In this document: piece after piece, positions 1 through 11,993 of the stretch
How the letters are laid out: each line of letters begins with the position of its first letter
Position numbering within the stretch: position 1 is the stretch's first letter
Position numbers and translations under genes: made by a program
NCBI RefSeq assembly: GCF_047675955.1
Contig: NC_132914.1
Span: 38,056,521 to 38,120,520, forward strand
Direction of reading: 5' to 3'
Origin: Chlorocebus sabaeus
Lineage: Eukaryota > Chordata > Mammalia > Primates > Cercopithecidae
DNA: 64,000 bases
The notes under the pieces: generated by a model
What the model saw: only the letters and a program-made list of their open reading frames with translations
What the model was told of the DNA's origin: nothing
Databases searched by the model: none

Positions 1-428
1 AAGGAAATCAAACAACTAAATAGCAAAGAAACCTGATAATTCAATTTAAAAATGGGCAAAAAGATATGAATAGACATTTCTCAAAAGAAGACATACAAAT
101 GGCCAACAGGTATATGGAAAAAAATGTTCAACACCACTAATCATCAGGAAAATGCAAATCAAAACCACAATGAGATATTACCTCACCCGTTAGAATTGCT
201 ACTATAAAAAATTGCTGGTGAGGATGTGGAGAAAGGGGAATTATTATACTTTGTTGGTAGGGATGTAAATTGGTATTTGCATTCTGGAAAAATGTATAGA
301 GATTCCTCAAAAAAGGAAAAATTAGAACCATCATATAATCCACTACTGGGCATAAATTCCACTAACGGGCATATATCCTAAGGAAATGAAACCAGTAGCT
401 TGAAGAGATGTCTGCCCTCCCATGTTTG
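1..428 (+). mobile_element. L1M-type LINE-1 fragment, C-terminal ORF2 region
   Basis: The sequence matches the end of LINE-1 ORF2 in sense orientation. Recognisable stretches include the run encoding the region around ACATTTCTCAAAAGAAGAC and the segment before the Cys-rich end of ORF2 (AAAACCACAATGAGATATTA). Many substitutions and stop codons indicate an old L1M copy with no coding ability. The match stops abruptly near 428, before the usual ORF2 end and 3' UTR, so the copy is truncated or interrupted there. It also runs off the left edge of the window. Confidence 0.85.
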
Positions 429-1635
429 CTTAATACAAGCCTGTCGAGGCTGATCTTGGTTTCAAAATTCTATAGGTTAAACTATTATATCTTTAGGAGG
501 AGATATAAGAAGCCACATCAGGGCCCTTAACTGTCCCCTTATTATGCATAGACAAGGTGAACAGCACCCCATAAAAGAGATTAGCAGATTTTCCCTTGCG
601 ATCCAAGAAGCGTGCCTATGTTTTGCCTCTAGCCTCCTCTCTGAACATTCTTGCTTGGATTTTTGGTTTTTTCTCATTACCCTGTACCCTCCTCATAGTC
701 ACTTTGTATTCAGGCCCAGTACATAATTTTCTTTATTCCCTTGAAAGCCCTTTTTCAGGACATCCTTAAATCCACCTGCTGCAGACCGTACATCCATACC
801 TAGGCATTCCAGCCCCAGTCTAGCTCCTCAGAACTCCAGTAATAGTCCAATATTTCAGGTGCCAGGTCATCAACAAAAAGAGAAACATGGATGTGAATAT
901 GGTAGACCATTAAAACTAAATAAACACTTTGTTAATGGATTTGCACTTTCTTATAATTCTGTGTTAAATCCCAATAATGAGAATAAGGCACATATACCTT
1001 ACTCAATGTTGTGATTATTTATACATGTTGGTCCCATTGGGGCCTTTTGAGATGGGTCCTTCATTGTCCTCATGTGACAGATTCTAAAAACACGGTATGA
1101 TTTTGACTAATGGAATAAAAAATGATCAACTGTTGAGAAAATTTCATTAAGATTATTTCACGAGATTATCAGTCTCTCATCATAAACAGGCTTCATGGGA
1201 ACCCATAATGTAACCGCTATTTGGGAAGTATTGTGCCAAAACAAATGAATTGAGGTGTCTTGAAACAGTATTTTCCACCACAAAAAAAACCCAGTCAATG
1301 CAATTGTGAAACTTGAAATCGTGACCCATGTTTCCTTCACTGAAAAGTGATTGCTTTAGCTACTGACCACATTTTGTATCTGTTCTTCCTTTCGTAGGTA
1401 CCATGTGATCTGGTGATCCTGTGTCAGCTCTGCTCTTTGGATATGTCAATGTTGCTATATATGCTAAAGTGAGACTTTGAATATGTACCTTCATTGGAAT
1501 TTGGGTACGCAGCACAGTTCTTTATAATACATGTTCCTGGGATCTAATAGGTGAGGTGGTTCGGAATGGTTCACTTCATCTGTTATGTGTTAAGGGTATT
1601 GTATTAGAAGTATGGGTCCTGAGGAACCTCACTGA
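429..1635. other. Unassigned non-coding stretch
   Basis: I recognise no gene or repeat family. ORFs here are under 70 codons, overlap on opposite strands and lack coding character. Diverged transposon remnants are possible but not supported by anything I can align by eye. Confidence 0.5.
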
Positions 1636-1636
1636 T

Positions 1637-2680
1637 TCCTTCAACAAGTATTTATCGAGTGCTTACTATGTAGGAGACACTGTTCTGAGTATTGATGAGA
1701 TAGTATTTTTTTTTAAGTCTGTACCCTCATGGAGCTTATATTATGATGAGCGAGACTGCTTTTAGTTAAGCAAACTACTATAACATACTATTATACTCTG
1801 ATACAAGCAGAAAAAAGTGCAGGGAAAGGGATAGACAGAATTGGAACCAGGCAGGAAAAGACTATTCTAGATTGAGTTTTTGAGCTAGCCTCTCTGAGAA
1901 AGCGGTTATGGACTTTAGACATGAAAAGAATGAGAAGGCATGCCTTATAAATGCCTGGGGAAGAAGTATTCCAGGCAATGCAAACTTGAGTTCAAAGGCA
2001 CTGACTTGGGAGTACGGTTGACATTTTCCCAAGTGTGTATGGTTGCTAGAGGAGTGGATGAGAGGGAAATGGTTGGAAATACGGTATGGAAAGGAGGCAA
2101 GGGTCAGCTGTAGAGGACATTGAAGGCCATGAGGAGGACACTGGAGTTATTTTTAAGTCTCGAGCAGGAGATTGACATGACCAGATTGAAATGTTACAAG
2201 GATCACTACTAATCCTTGTAGTATGCATGGTAGTGTGAGGACTACAAAAGAGAAAGTAGGCAGATGGATCATTTGGATGTTTTAGTAGTTCAGGCAAAAG
2301 ATGATGTTGGTGAGGGCCGTGGCAGTAGCAGCGAGGAAGTGAGATGTGGAAAGGATGGGATAGAAAAGACATAGTGATGACTCCAAGGTTTTGGTTCTGA
2401 ATAATTGAAACGTGACCATTTTCTGAGATGGGAAACACTGGGAGAGGAGTTTGTGGGGAAGAGCTTACATATATTAACTTAAAGATGTTTACTGAATAAT
2501 CAAACAGAGATCCCATAGAGAGGGCTGGGTAACTGAGTCTGAAGTTCAAGGAATGGTTTGTATTAGAAATACACATTGGGGAGTCATTTCTGAACCCTAG
2601 ATAATCTTAAAACCATGGTACTTGATAAGTTTACCTATAGGATTGAGTTTAGCCAGGGCAGGGTTTGAAGGCTGGATCCC
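1637..2680 (-). mobile_element. L2 LINE (CR1 clade), antisense, 3' end plus ORF2 C-terminal region
   Basis: Read on the minus strand, this follows the L2 order. Near 2350-2420 lies the region before the conserved LGVI block of the reverse-transcriptase protein. The body then runs down to the 3' terminus, seen on the plus strand as TTCAACAAGTATTTATCGAG at about 1639 and the CCCTCATGGAGCTTATATT-like block near 1725. The segment around 1760-1850 is poorly matched and may hold a small indel. L2 activity ended in early mammals, which fits the strong divergence. The 5' limit near 2680 is approximate. Confidence 0.8.
2046..2576 (-). pseudogene. L2 ORF2 remnant (reverse-transcriptase C-terminal region)
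   Basis: A 176-codon open frame on the minus strand preserves by chance part of the L2 ORF2 product. It includes the segment VFPISENG followed by NQNLGVI, which corresponds to the conserved block after the RT fingers/palm in CR1-clade elements. After that point the match shifts frame. The RT active-site motif lies upstream in the protein and is absent. This is a decayed transposon gene, not a host gene. Confidence 0.65.
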
Positions 2681-3544
2681 TGGCTCATTCCAACAAGTGC
2701 AGAAACAGGGCCTACAAGTGCCTTGTGAGAAAGGAGGAAATCCCGAGTCTCCTCCATGAGTCTTCACACCATATGCCCAGAATGTTTCTGCTAATCCAAT
2801 ATCTGAAAGGCTCCTTGATCACGGTTTCTCTAAATATCACTACATTAGGAGGCAATATTTATATCAATAGGTATTAATACAATATTAGTAATAAATTGAG
2901 ATATCAACTTGCTTATCTCACTCTTCCAAAGAATAACTAAAAACCATATAGTAAGTCTGACTTTTCCTTACAGACTGTCCCACCACTGGCGCCCAAATTC
3001 CATTTCTGGAATTTCCAGTGGACTTACCAGATTTTATTTAAAGAAATGTTAATAGAAGCAAACATGTCAAATATGACAAAAGCTGAAAACAAAATTTAAA
3101 GGTTAAATATATACTAAAAACTGTGGCTAATTATTTCTAAAATGTAAAATTTTGTCACATCCCCTTGAAGAGATTAAAAAATAATTTTAATCAGTCCATC
3201 AGAGTAAACTGATTTTTTAAATAGAAGGAAGTTTCTGAGAAAGGAATTAATTAGTTATAAGGGCCATTAAATCTCCTAAAATGAACAGAGGGTTCCACTG
3301 GAAATTATATAAATATTCATAAAAATATCACTTTTACTGATAAGATGTCATTTGCTTTATTAAAATCATCTTATTTGAAGAAAGTATCCCCAGAGAATTA
3401 TGAGAATACACGTTAGTAGGAATATTAACTATGAAAAAATTTTGAACACCTTAATTCTCCCTTTTAATTCCCCTTATTTTTCTTTTTGGGCAAGTAAGTT
3501 TAACAAGTTAATTTAAAACTTGAAAATTATTGTTATGTGTCTTC
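2681..3544. other. Unassigned AT-rich stretch
   Basis: No coding or repeat family is recognised. The sequence becomes strongly AT-rich after about 2880, with short A and T runs and no ORF of note. It separates the antisense L2 from the antisense L1M. Confidence 0.5.
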
Positions 3545-4855
3545 CCTGTCCCCACTTTATTAAGATATAATTGATGAATAAAAATTGCATATATTTATAG
3601 TGCACAACATGATGTTTTGACATGTACATACATTGTAAAATGATTAAATCAAGCTAATTAACATATCTATTGCTTTATATACTTAATTTTTGGTGGTGAG
3701 AACCTTTAAGATTCTCACCTATTTCAATTACTTAATACATTATTATTAGCTATAGGTACCACCCTATACAATACATCTCCAGAACTTATTCATCCTTTCT
3801 AACTAAACCATTGTACCCTTTGATCAAAATCTCCTCGTCTTCCCTGCCCATCAACCCCCTAGCCCCTGGCAACCACCATTTTACTCTCTGCGTCTCTGAG
3901 TTTGACTTTTAGATTCCACATATATGTGAAATCATGCAGTATTTGACCTTCTGTACCTGGCTTATTTCACTTAGCGTAATGTCCTCCAGATTCATCCGTG
4001 TTGTTACAAATGACAGAATTTCCTTTTTCAAGGCTGAATAATATTCCATCGTATGGGTGTACTATACTTTGTTTATTCATTTATCTATGGGTGGACATTT
4101 AGGTTGCTTCCATAGCTTGGCTATTGTGAATAGTGCTGCAATGAACATGGAAGTGCAGATACCTCTTTGAGATCCTGAATTCAATTCCTTTGGATATATA
4201 CCCAGAAATAGAATTGGTGGAATTACTGGATCATATGGTAGTTCTATTTTGAATAGTTTGAGGAACCTCCACATTATTTTCCATAATGGCTGTACCAAAT
4301 TGCATTCTTGCCAGCAGTGTGCAAGAGTTCCCTTTTCTCCACATCTTCGTGCATACTTATCTTTTGTCTTTTAGACAAAATTACTCTAACCAGGTATGAA
4401 GTGTTATCTCATTGTGATTATAATTTGCAGTTCCCTGATGATAAATGACTTTGAGCATTTTCTCATATACCTATTGGGCATTTGTGTGTTTTCTTTTCAG
4501 AAGTGTTTATTCTGGTCCTTTGCCCATATTTTTAATTAGGTTATTATTCTTCTTCTTCTTGCTATAGTGTTGTTTGAGTTCCATATATATTTTGAATATT
4601 AACCCCTTATAACATGTATGATTTGCAAGTGTTTTCTCTCACTCCATAGATTGTCTCTTTATTCTGTTGATGATTTCTTTGGCTGAAGAGGAGCTTTTTA
4701 GTTTGATGCAGTCCATCAATTTTTGCTTTTGTTTCCTGCACTTTTGAGGTTGTATTAAAAAAATCATTGATCACACCCATGTTAAGAAGCATTTTACCTA
4801 TGTTTTCCATTTGTAGTTTTACAGTTTCAGGTCTTACACTTAAGTGTAATGTATC
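3545..4855 (-). mobile_element. L1M-type LINE-1, antisense, 3' UTR and ORF2 end
   Basis: On the minus strand this carries the ORF2 C-terminal region (about 4855 to 3960) followed by an old L1 3' UTR (about 3960 to 3545). Plus-strand landmarks are the AATATTCCATCGTATGGGTG block near 4040, GGCTATTGTGAATAGTGCTG near 4121, and the GGTGAGAACCTTTAAGATTC segment near 3694 typical of L1M 3' UTRs. Only small ORF fragments remain (for example minus 4077-4298 and 4607-4810). The element is 5'-truncated near 4855. Confidence 0.85.
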
Positions 4856-5005
4856 TTATGGTAGCCATTGATGTGCCAGTTTATTGGTAATGACCAACTA
4901 CTTCTCACCAATGGAAGAAGGCTATACTGTCTAGAAAATACCTGCTGCACATACGATGGCAAATTAGAATCCATGATTTCTACTCCCAAGTCATTCAAAG
5001 AGTTG

Positions 5006-5034
5006 TAAAGCAAAGCAAAGCAAAGCAAAACAAA
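5006..5034. repeat. (AAAGC)n microsatellite
   Basis: About five tandem units of a five-base AAAGC/AAAAC motif. Short and slightly degenerate. Confidence 0.85.
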
Positions 5035-5090
5035 ATATCATAAAATTAGGTTTGGTTCCCTCACTCTACATGAGCTTAGATGGATGTATG

Positions 5091-5092
<2 letters not shown>

Positions 5093-5120
<28 letters not shown>
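5093..5120. repeat. Poly(T) run, 28 bases
   Basis: An uninterrupted run of T follows GGATGTATGGG. It could be the reversed poly(A) tail of a degraded antisense retro-insertion, but the sequence to its right is not a repeat I recognise, so no element is called. Confidence 0.9.
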
Positions 5121-5126
<6 letters not shown>

Positions 5127-5217
5127 TGTAACCTCAAATTGCACTGCTGGATTCCAGGTATAGCAATTTTTTATAGTATAGGTAGACAGGTAATACATTT
5201 GGATGGTTTAAAAGTTA

Positions 5218-5337
5218 TCTGAGCTATGTGAATATATACTTTTCCATCTTGAATCTATGTTTCTTTAGGAATATAAAGGTTCTTTCTTTAGGAAACATAG
5301 ATTCAAAATGGAAAAATATACGTTCACATAGCTGAGA
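5218..5337. repeat. Near-perfect inverted repeat (about 46-bp arms)
   Basis: The left arm starts near 5218 (AGCTATGTGAA..., then TTTCCATCTTGAATCTATGT) and the right arm ends near 5337. The reverse complement of the right arm matches about 46 bases with roughly five mismatches. The loop is short and contains a second partial copy of TTTCTTTAGGAA, so that motif occurs in direct orientation at both loop edges. A single strand could form a long hairpin. I do not recognise it as a named miniature transposon, and no clear flanking target duplication is visible. Confidence 0.85.
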
Positions 5338-5784
5338 TGGCTTTTTGGGTTCAACATATTCTAAAAATCAGCATTAAGGATGTGTCAAAGTTTTTAGAAT
5401 TACATGAAGAAAGAAAATATACTTTTGAAATCTGTAACTCTTACTCTAATTTCTGTTATCCCAGATTGAACTCTCTGCCACTATATTATTCCTATTTTTG
5501 GCAAGAGAATGTGAGACATTAGAATATCATTAAAATTAATCTGCTTTGTTAAAAAAGTGCATTACTGTAGAGGACCTAAAATCTGGTTTGCACGTGTATC
5601 TCCAAGGCAGAAATATCTATCCTTCAGATATTGCCAATTTTCACCAGTCTTTAACTGTGCTAAGCATTTAAGTCATATCCAATTCATTGCTCACCTTATA
5701 TATTTTGAAATTTTATATTAGTTACTGTTTCTATTTCCAGTGACATCTTCTAAGCTCTTTTTACCAATAATAATTACTAAAATA

Positions 5785-6035
5785 ACAATGTTTATTTATT
5801 GAGCAGTTACTCTATGCCAAACACTATTGTAATGATATTATATTAGCTTACCTAATTCTCACAACAACACTATGAAGTAGGATACAGTTAGCATCCCCAT
5901 TTTGCAGATGAGAAAACTGAGGAAAAACTGTTGTTAAATGGCTTGCTTAAGGTCATTCAGCTGGGAAGTGGCAGAGTTGAGATTTAAACTCATGTGATTT
6001 CAGAGCCCATCCTCTTAATCAGCATGTTACCTAGA
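5785..6035 (-). mobile_element. MIR SINE, antisense
   Basis: The order of blocks is that of a MIR read in reverse: the tail-side TTATTGAGCAGTTACTCTAT, then CTCACAACAACACTATGAAG, then CCCCATTTTGCAGATGAGAA, then the core side with CAGCTGGGAAGTGGCAGAG. MIRs are tRNA-derived SINEs spread before the placental radiation. This copy covers most of the consensus. Confidence 0.88.
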
Positions 6036-9000
6036 TCATTTATTTACATCTTTGTCTCTAGCTTATAGGTAACTTTTAGAAAAAAAAAAAAAAAAGAGTA
6101 TAGTACATAGAGTTAAAGAAAGAAATCTCTAGTTCTCCCTAAATAACTAATTATTAGCTCTAGTGGCTCTTAAACATACAATTCCTTCAATAACCAGGTT
6201 CTCCTGCAGTGATCAATGGTTGTGTTTCAAGGACCTCCACAGCTAGTGATTTATTTGATTACTTATTGCTGAATTGGGATAACAAGGTGGTCTCAGTGAA
6301 CAGCCCCTGGGTACTTGCACATAAGAAAGATGTTTAACGTACAAGATGATAGAATTAAGGAGAGGGTGGGGACCAGATTAGAGGCAGCCTGGGTAAGCCA
6401 GGTTTCTCTAAATTGGGGGGATATTTTTTATTTGTCTTAATATCTGACTTAATTCAGGAATTTTTAACTTTAAAATTCAATTAGGGAGTTTCTATTATAA
6501 ATGAAGTGTCTGTCGTTTTATGTTATTATGAACTTCCCTGGATAGCCTAAGAGTAAAATAGTAGCAACAATTTCATTAAAATTGCTCACATCAAAACAGG
6601 GAACAAAGCATGTTTTTATGTGTCTTTTATCTTTCTCTTTTTCTTTCAAAACCATTTTGATTATTCTGCCATGGTTATTTTAGAAATAGCTCTATGATGA
6701 GCTTTTATACTACTAATTCTCTGCTGCCCATAATAGTGTTCTTTGCTGGTCTTCAAAGAGCTTTTAACAAACGTTATTACATTAAAGAAAAGTGGCAGGC
6801 ATCACCAGCCATATCATACAGGCAATCATTCTTGAAAACCTAGACATATAATGGTCTTGCCTGATATTATAAAGCAAATTAGTTTCAGGGCTAGACAGCT
6901 GATTTAATGTTATCTATGGCATAATCTGATAAGAGTTAAAATGCTAGTGAAATAAAAATAGCAATAACATCATGAAGATGTTTGTGAGAGGGCATGAAAT
7001 GTATATATATTGCATTTACAGAATTATTGGGTTGAAAGGGAACTTAGGGAACATTTTATCAATTTTTCTGGTAATTTTCAGGTAAGGATAGATTAAATGA
7101 TTCATCCAAAGCCATACAGTTTGCTCACAATAGAGAAAGTTCTAAAATTTTGTTTCGTTTTTATTCTACAGTTATTGAGAGGGTACTATATATGCCAATT
7201 TTCTGATGTGTGACAAAAATTTAAAGATAAATAATACACTAGAGTTGACAATATGGGAGGAAAAGTAGGTAAAATAATAATTGTAATATGGTATGATTGT
7301 TTCTATGAGAATAGACAGTCCACTCCCATTCCTACTATTGACCTGTTGACCCTACCCCTCACTGCCTCTTCATATGCCATGTCAGAAAAATAAATGTGTT
7401 GCTTTTAAAACAATCAATTTTGACTTGGAAATTACACTAATAATTATGCTACCAAACTAAATTCTAGAAAAGTAGAGTTTATAGTTGGCAAAATGCTTTG
7501 TCAAATTATGTCAAATATTATTTTTCTAAAAATATTATTCATTAAGTATATGTGGATATATATATGTGTGTGTGTGTGTATATAATCCATTAATTATAGA
7601 TGATATTAAAATTAGATTGTGAGATACTCTGTTTCTTCAATTCTAATTATTGAATATTCATGTCTGAGTTTTGTATCCTAAGCAAATAATCATAAACATG
7701 ACCCTATTTCCCTAGATGCTTACAGTTTGTTTTCACTGACTTACAGATACACATCTCAGCCAAAAAAGGAAACACTGAATAGATTAGAAAGTCCAATAAA
7801 TAATTTAAATGATGCATTTAATTTTAGGGATTTGAGAATGCTGTGAATTTCTTAGCAGGAAAAGCTAAGCAGGGCAAATGGTGAAATGAAAATCATCACT
7901 CAAATACACTTCCAGGATTCCTGGAGGAATTGTGGCAGCAGTGAGAATTGGCACAATTAAAACACTTTTAATTTAAGGAAAGAATATAAATCTGATCCAG
8001 TGCTTTAAATAGTATTAGCACCTAGTGTATGTTACATTTCCCATAACAGTACAATACTGAAGATTTTTTATATCTGCATGTTCCCATAGTACACACTAGT
8101 GATTTTAAAATTCACAACTAAATTCTTACTTCTAACAGTAAGATATTAGCTTAGAATTTCCCATAACCCCACATTGTATTTTACAAAGTTGCTTCTTTTT
8201 GAGCATATTATTATCATTGCTCAATGTTGATCACTCTCTGTCCAATCCTAAACATAACAAGAATAGCATATCATTTTCCACACATGGTATGTTTATAAAA
8301 TTAGTTTTGCCAGGAACATTTCTGCTACGAAAGGAATAGTTATCAAAGAGAGTGCTGCCACTGGTTTTCTGAACAGCCTGAGGCAAGTCACTGACCCTTG
8401 CCATGGTTAGTGTCTTTATCTTTTTGGACAATTTTATTAGGTATGATAAAATATGAGGGCTTTACAAAAGTTATTTCTGGGAAAGCAGAAGGGTACACTC
8501 GGAAGAATTCTCTTAACATCAAGATGTTACTAAGCATCTAAGGAGTGTGATTGAACATAAATTATGAAGAAAATTAGTGGAGAATGTGAAGACAGAGTGG
8601 TAAAAAGACATCAGCAAGCCATGCAAAATGGAATTTCCTGTGTGCTCTTATAAATCCTCTTTGTCAATATTGTATCAGTTTTAATATTTCTAAGTGGTGA
8701 TATATACCTAAAGTTACTTTTTATGCCAACGGAAGGCGTTACACAAATATACAAAAATATCTAAATAATGCGTTCAAAAGGCAACCTAAAAAGAAATTGT
8801 TTCAACAGGATCAATGTGAGCTATTGTTGTTTTTAATATTCAAACAGAGTTTTTGTTCATATAAAGGACTATTTAAGGTTATCAGGGTTTAAACTAATAT
8901 TCAATTTATTAAAGTTAAAAATTAAAATGGCCTAATTGTATTAATGGCTTCAATTTCTACTTAAAAATCTCATTACGGTATTAAAAAATCTAGTAAAATG

Positions 9001-9139
9001 ATAATAATTCCCTTAAATTTTTCTTGGATTACTGTTTAATTAACTTAAATGGAACAGAATAATTTCCCTTAGGCAAGTAGTCTCATTTAGACTACTAGAG
9101 ATAGAGATAAACCCTTATGTGTCTGGCCTATTGAACTCA
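6036..9139. other. About 3.1 kb of unassigned AT-rich DNA
   Basis: No repeat family or gene is recognised. Visible features are an A-run at 6080-6095 and a TA/TG-alternating tract at 7555-7584. ORFs are short; the 66-codon minus ORF at 8231-8431 has no recognisable motif. This is the longest apparently single-copy stretch in the left half and the best place to look for conserved non-coding sequence. Confidence 0.5.
7555..7584. repeat. TA/TG alternating microsatellite
   Basis: Alternating purine-pyrimidine dinucleotides: TATATATA, then about seven TG units, then TATATA. Such tracts can adopt left-handed DNA and often vary in length. Confidence 0.8.
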
Positions 9140-10306
9140 GATAAAGGTGCTAAGTCAATTCAATGGGAACAGAATAGTCTTTTAAACAGTGCTGAGAAAA
9201 TTGGCTAGCCATATGCAAAAGATGAATTTAGACCCTTACATCACACCCTACAACAAAATTAACTAAAAATTGGCCATATACCTAACTGTATAAGCTAAAC
9301 ATTTAGAAGAAGACATAGAAGTAAATCTTATTGATACTGGGTTAGGCCAAATTTTCTTAAGTGTGACACCAAGTCCAAATGTTTTTTAAAAAATATGAAA
9401 TTAAAACCTTTGTGATTCAAAAGACACCACAGGAAGTAAAAAGTAAAGCCATAGAAAGTGATAAAACATTTGAAAATCACATATCTGATAAAGAACTTGT
9501 AAGCAGAATATGAAAAGAACTTTTGCAACTCAAGAAGATAAAGAATCCAGTTTAAAAAATGGTCAAAAGATTTAAATAGACATATTACCAAAGATTTATG
9601 AATAAGCACATGAAATAATGCTCAGCATGGTGGCTCATTAGGGAAGTGTCTAAGTTAAAACCACAATGAGATATCACTTTATATTGACTTGAATGCTGAT
9701 AATCATAAAGAACAACAATAAGTATCAGTGAAAATGTAGAGAAACTGGAACCCTCATCCATTGCTAGTAGAAATATAAAATGTTGCAAACACTCTAAAAC
9801 AATTTGGCAGTTTCTTAACAAGTTAAACATATATTTGCCATATGATCCAGTAATTCTACTCCTAAGTGACTTCCTAATGGAAATCAAAGTGCAAATACTT
9901 TGTACGACAATTTGGCAGTTTCATAGCAAGTTAAACATAAATTTACCATATGACCCAGCAATTGTCCTCCTGGATACCTAACTAATGGAGATGAACTCGT
10001 GTGTCCACACAAAGTGGGCATGATCACTCAGTGCAAATGATCACAGCAGCATGTTCATAATCACCAAACCGTAGAAACAATCCGTCAACGGGTAAGCAGA
10101 TAAAACAAACATGGTGTATCCATTCAATGGAATACTATTTGGCAATAAAAGGGGGAAATGCTGCAGCATAAATGACTTAAAACATTACACTAAGTGAAAG
10201 AAGCCAGACACAAAGACTACAGATTGATTGATTCCATTTATGTTAATATTCAGAAAAACCAAGTCTATAGAAATGGAAAGTAGGTTAGTGGTTGCATGGA
10301 ACTCAG
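9140..10306 (+). mobile_element. L1M-type LINE-1, sense, ORF2 end and 3' UTR
   Basis: Sense-strand landmarks of old L1 ORF2 include TTCAATGGGAACAGAATAGT near 9157, CACAATGAGATATCACTTTA near 9662, the CATATGACCCAGCAATTGTC-like block near 9948 and TCAATGGAATACTATTTGGC near 10123. The 3' UTR begins near 10200. All frames are broken. A diverged tandem duplication of about 108 bp lies inside it. An MLT1 LTR interrupts the 3' UTR, which resumes at 10822. Confidence 0.82.
9801..10000 (+). repeat. Diverged tandem duplication inside the L1M
   Basis: The block starting AATTTGGCAGTTTCTTAACA at 9801 recurs at 9909 as AATTTGGCAGTTTCATAGCA. Both are followed by AGTTAAACAT, a CATATGA(T/C)CCAG block and a CTAATGGA block. 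Unit length is about 108 bp. In other L1 copies this segment occurs once, so the duplication is private to this copy or to its source. Confidence 0.8.
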
Positions 10307-10821
10307 TGTGGAAATATGGTAGTTGAATAATGGCCCCAAAGATGTCCACGTCCTAAAACTCAAAATCTGTGACTATGTTACCTTACATGGCAAAAGAGAC
10401 TTTAATGATGTCATTAAGCTAAGAATCTTGAGGTGAATAAATTATTCTGGATTATCCAGGTGGGCCCAATGTAATCGCAAGGGTGCTTTTAAGAAGGAAG
10501 CAGGAATGTCAGACTTAGAGAAAGAGATTTGCAGATATTGCACTGCTGGCTTTGAAGATGGAGGAAGAGGTCAAGAGCAAAGGAATGCTGACAGCCTCTA
10601 GAAACTAGAAAAAGGCAAGAGAACCGATCATCCCTGTAAGAGCCAGTAGCAAGGGAACAGATTCTCCCTTAGAGCTTCCATAAGGGAAGCAACTCTGTCA
10701 ACACCTTGATTTTAGTCATATAAGACCCATTTTGGACTTCTGACCTTCAGAACTATTAGACAATAAATGTGTTGTATTAAAATATGTGGTGATTTGTTAC
10801 AGTCAATGGAAAACTAATACA
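10307..10821 (+). mobile_element. MLT1-type solo LTR (ERVL-MaLR)
   Basis: The element begins TGTGG and ends CTAATACA. In between are the characteristic blocks TTGAATAATGGCCCCAAAGA, TTACCTTACATGGCAAAAGA, TGGATTATCCAGGTGGGCCC and ACTTCTGACCTTCAGAACTA. Length of about 515 bp suits an MLT1 LTR. It is solo, with no internal sequence on either side, and sits within an L1M 3' UTR. No clear 5-bp target duplication remains. LTRs carry promoter and polyadenylation signals, but at this age activity is doubtful. Confidence 0.82.
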
Positions 10822-10912
10822 GAAAGTGATTGCAAATGACCAGGAAGGATCTTTTTGGGTTGTGGTTATGGTGGTACAACTCCATAAATTTACTAAAAAA
10901 TAAATTTACTAA
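10822..10912 (+). mobile_element. L1M 3' UTR, continuation after the MLT1 LTR
   Basis: TGGTGGTACAACTCCATAAA near 10870 corresponds to the terminal 3' UTR of old L1M elements and continues the L1M at 9140-10306. At the end a 16-bp unit (ATAAATTTACTAAAAA) is repeated twice in tandem at about 10884-10915. Confidence 0.65.
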
Positions 10913-11993
10913 AAATAATTTTTTTTCTTCAACTTTTATTTTAAGTCCAGGTGCACAGTGCAGAATGTGCAGGTTTGTTACATAAGTAAATGTGTACCAT
11001 GGTGGTTTGCTGCACAGATTATCCCATCACCTAGGTATTAAGCCTGGCATCCATTAGCTATTCTTCCTGATGCTCTCCCTCCTTTTACCCCCCACCCTCC
11101 AACAGGTCCCAGTGTGTGTTGTCCCCAACCCCAAAGTGTCCATGTGTTCTCATCATTCAGCTCCCACTTATAAGTGAGAGCATGTGGTGTTTGGTTTTCT
11201 GTTTCTGTGTCAGTTTGCTGAGGATAATGGCTTCCAACTCCATCCATGTCCCTGCAAAGGATATAATCTCATTTTTTATGGCTGCACAGTATTCTATGGT
11301 GTATATGGACCACATTTTCTTTATCCAGACTATCATTGATGGGCATTTGGGTCGATTTCATGTCCTTCCTATTGTGAATAATATTGCAATGAACATACAT
11401 GTGCATGTATTTTTATAATAGAATAATTTATATTCATTTGGGTATGTACCCAGTAATAAGTTTGCTGGGTCAAATGGTATTTCTGCCTCTAGGTATTTAA
11501 GGAATAACCACGCTGTCTTCCACCATAGTTAAACTAATTTATACTCCCACCAACAGTGTAAAAGCATTCCTTTTTCTCTAAAACCTTGCCAACATCTGTT
11601 GTTTTTTGACTTTTTAGTAGTAACCATTCTGACTGGCATGAGATGGTATCTCATTGTGGTTTTGATTAGCACATCTCTAATTATCAATGATGTTGAGCTG
11701 CTTTTTTTCATATGTTTTTTGGCCACATGTATGTTTTCTTTTGGGAAGTATTTGTTCATATCCTTTGCCCACTTTTTAATGGGACTGCTTGCTTCTTTCT
11801 TGTAAATTTAAATCTCTTGCAGACTCTGGATATTAAACCTTTGTCAGATAGATAGAGTGTAAACATTTTCTTACATTCTGTAGGTTGTCTGTTCACAATG
11901 ATGATAATTTCTTTTGCTGTGCAGAAGCTCTTTAGTTTAATGGCATCTCAGTTCTCCATTTTTGCTTTTGCTGCAATTGCTTTTGGCATTTTC

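Larger units (their letters stand above)
4856..5784. other. Mostly unassigned stretch holding an inverted repeat
   Basis: Outside the microsatellite, the poly(T) run and the 120-bp inverted repeat listed separately, nothing is recognised. A 61-codon ORF at 5337-5522 begins immediately after the inverted repeat but shows no family resemblance. Confidence 0.5.

Noticed and set aside
5093..5120. Processed pseudogene suggested by the T28 run
   Set aside because: The adjacent sequence is not open in any frame over a useful length and shows no target duplication around a gene-like insert.
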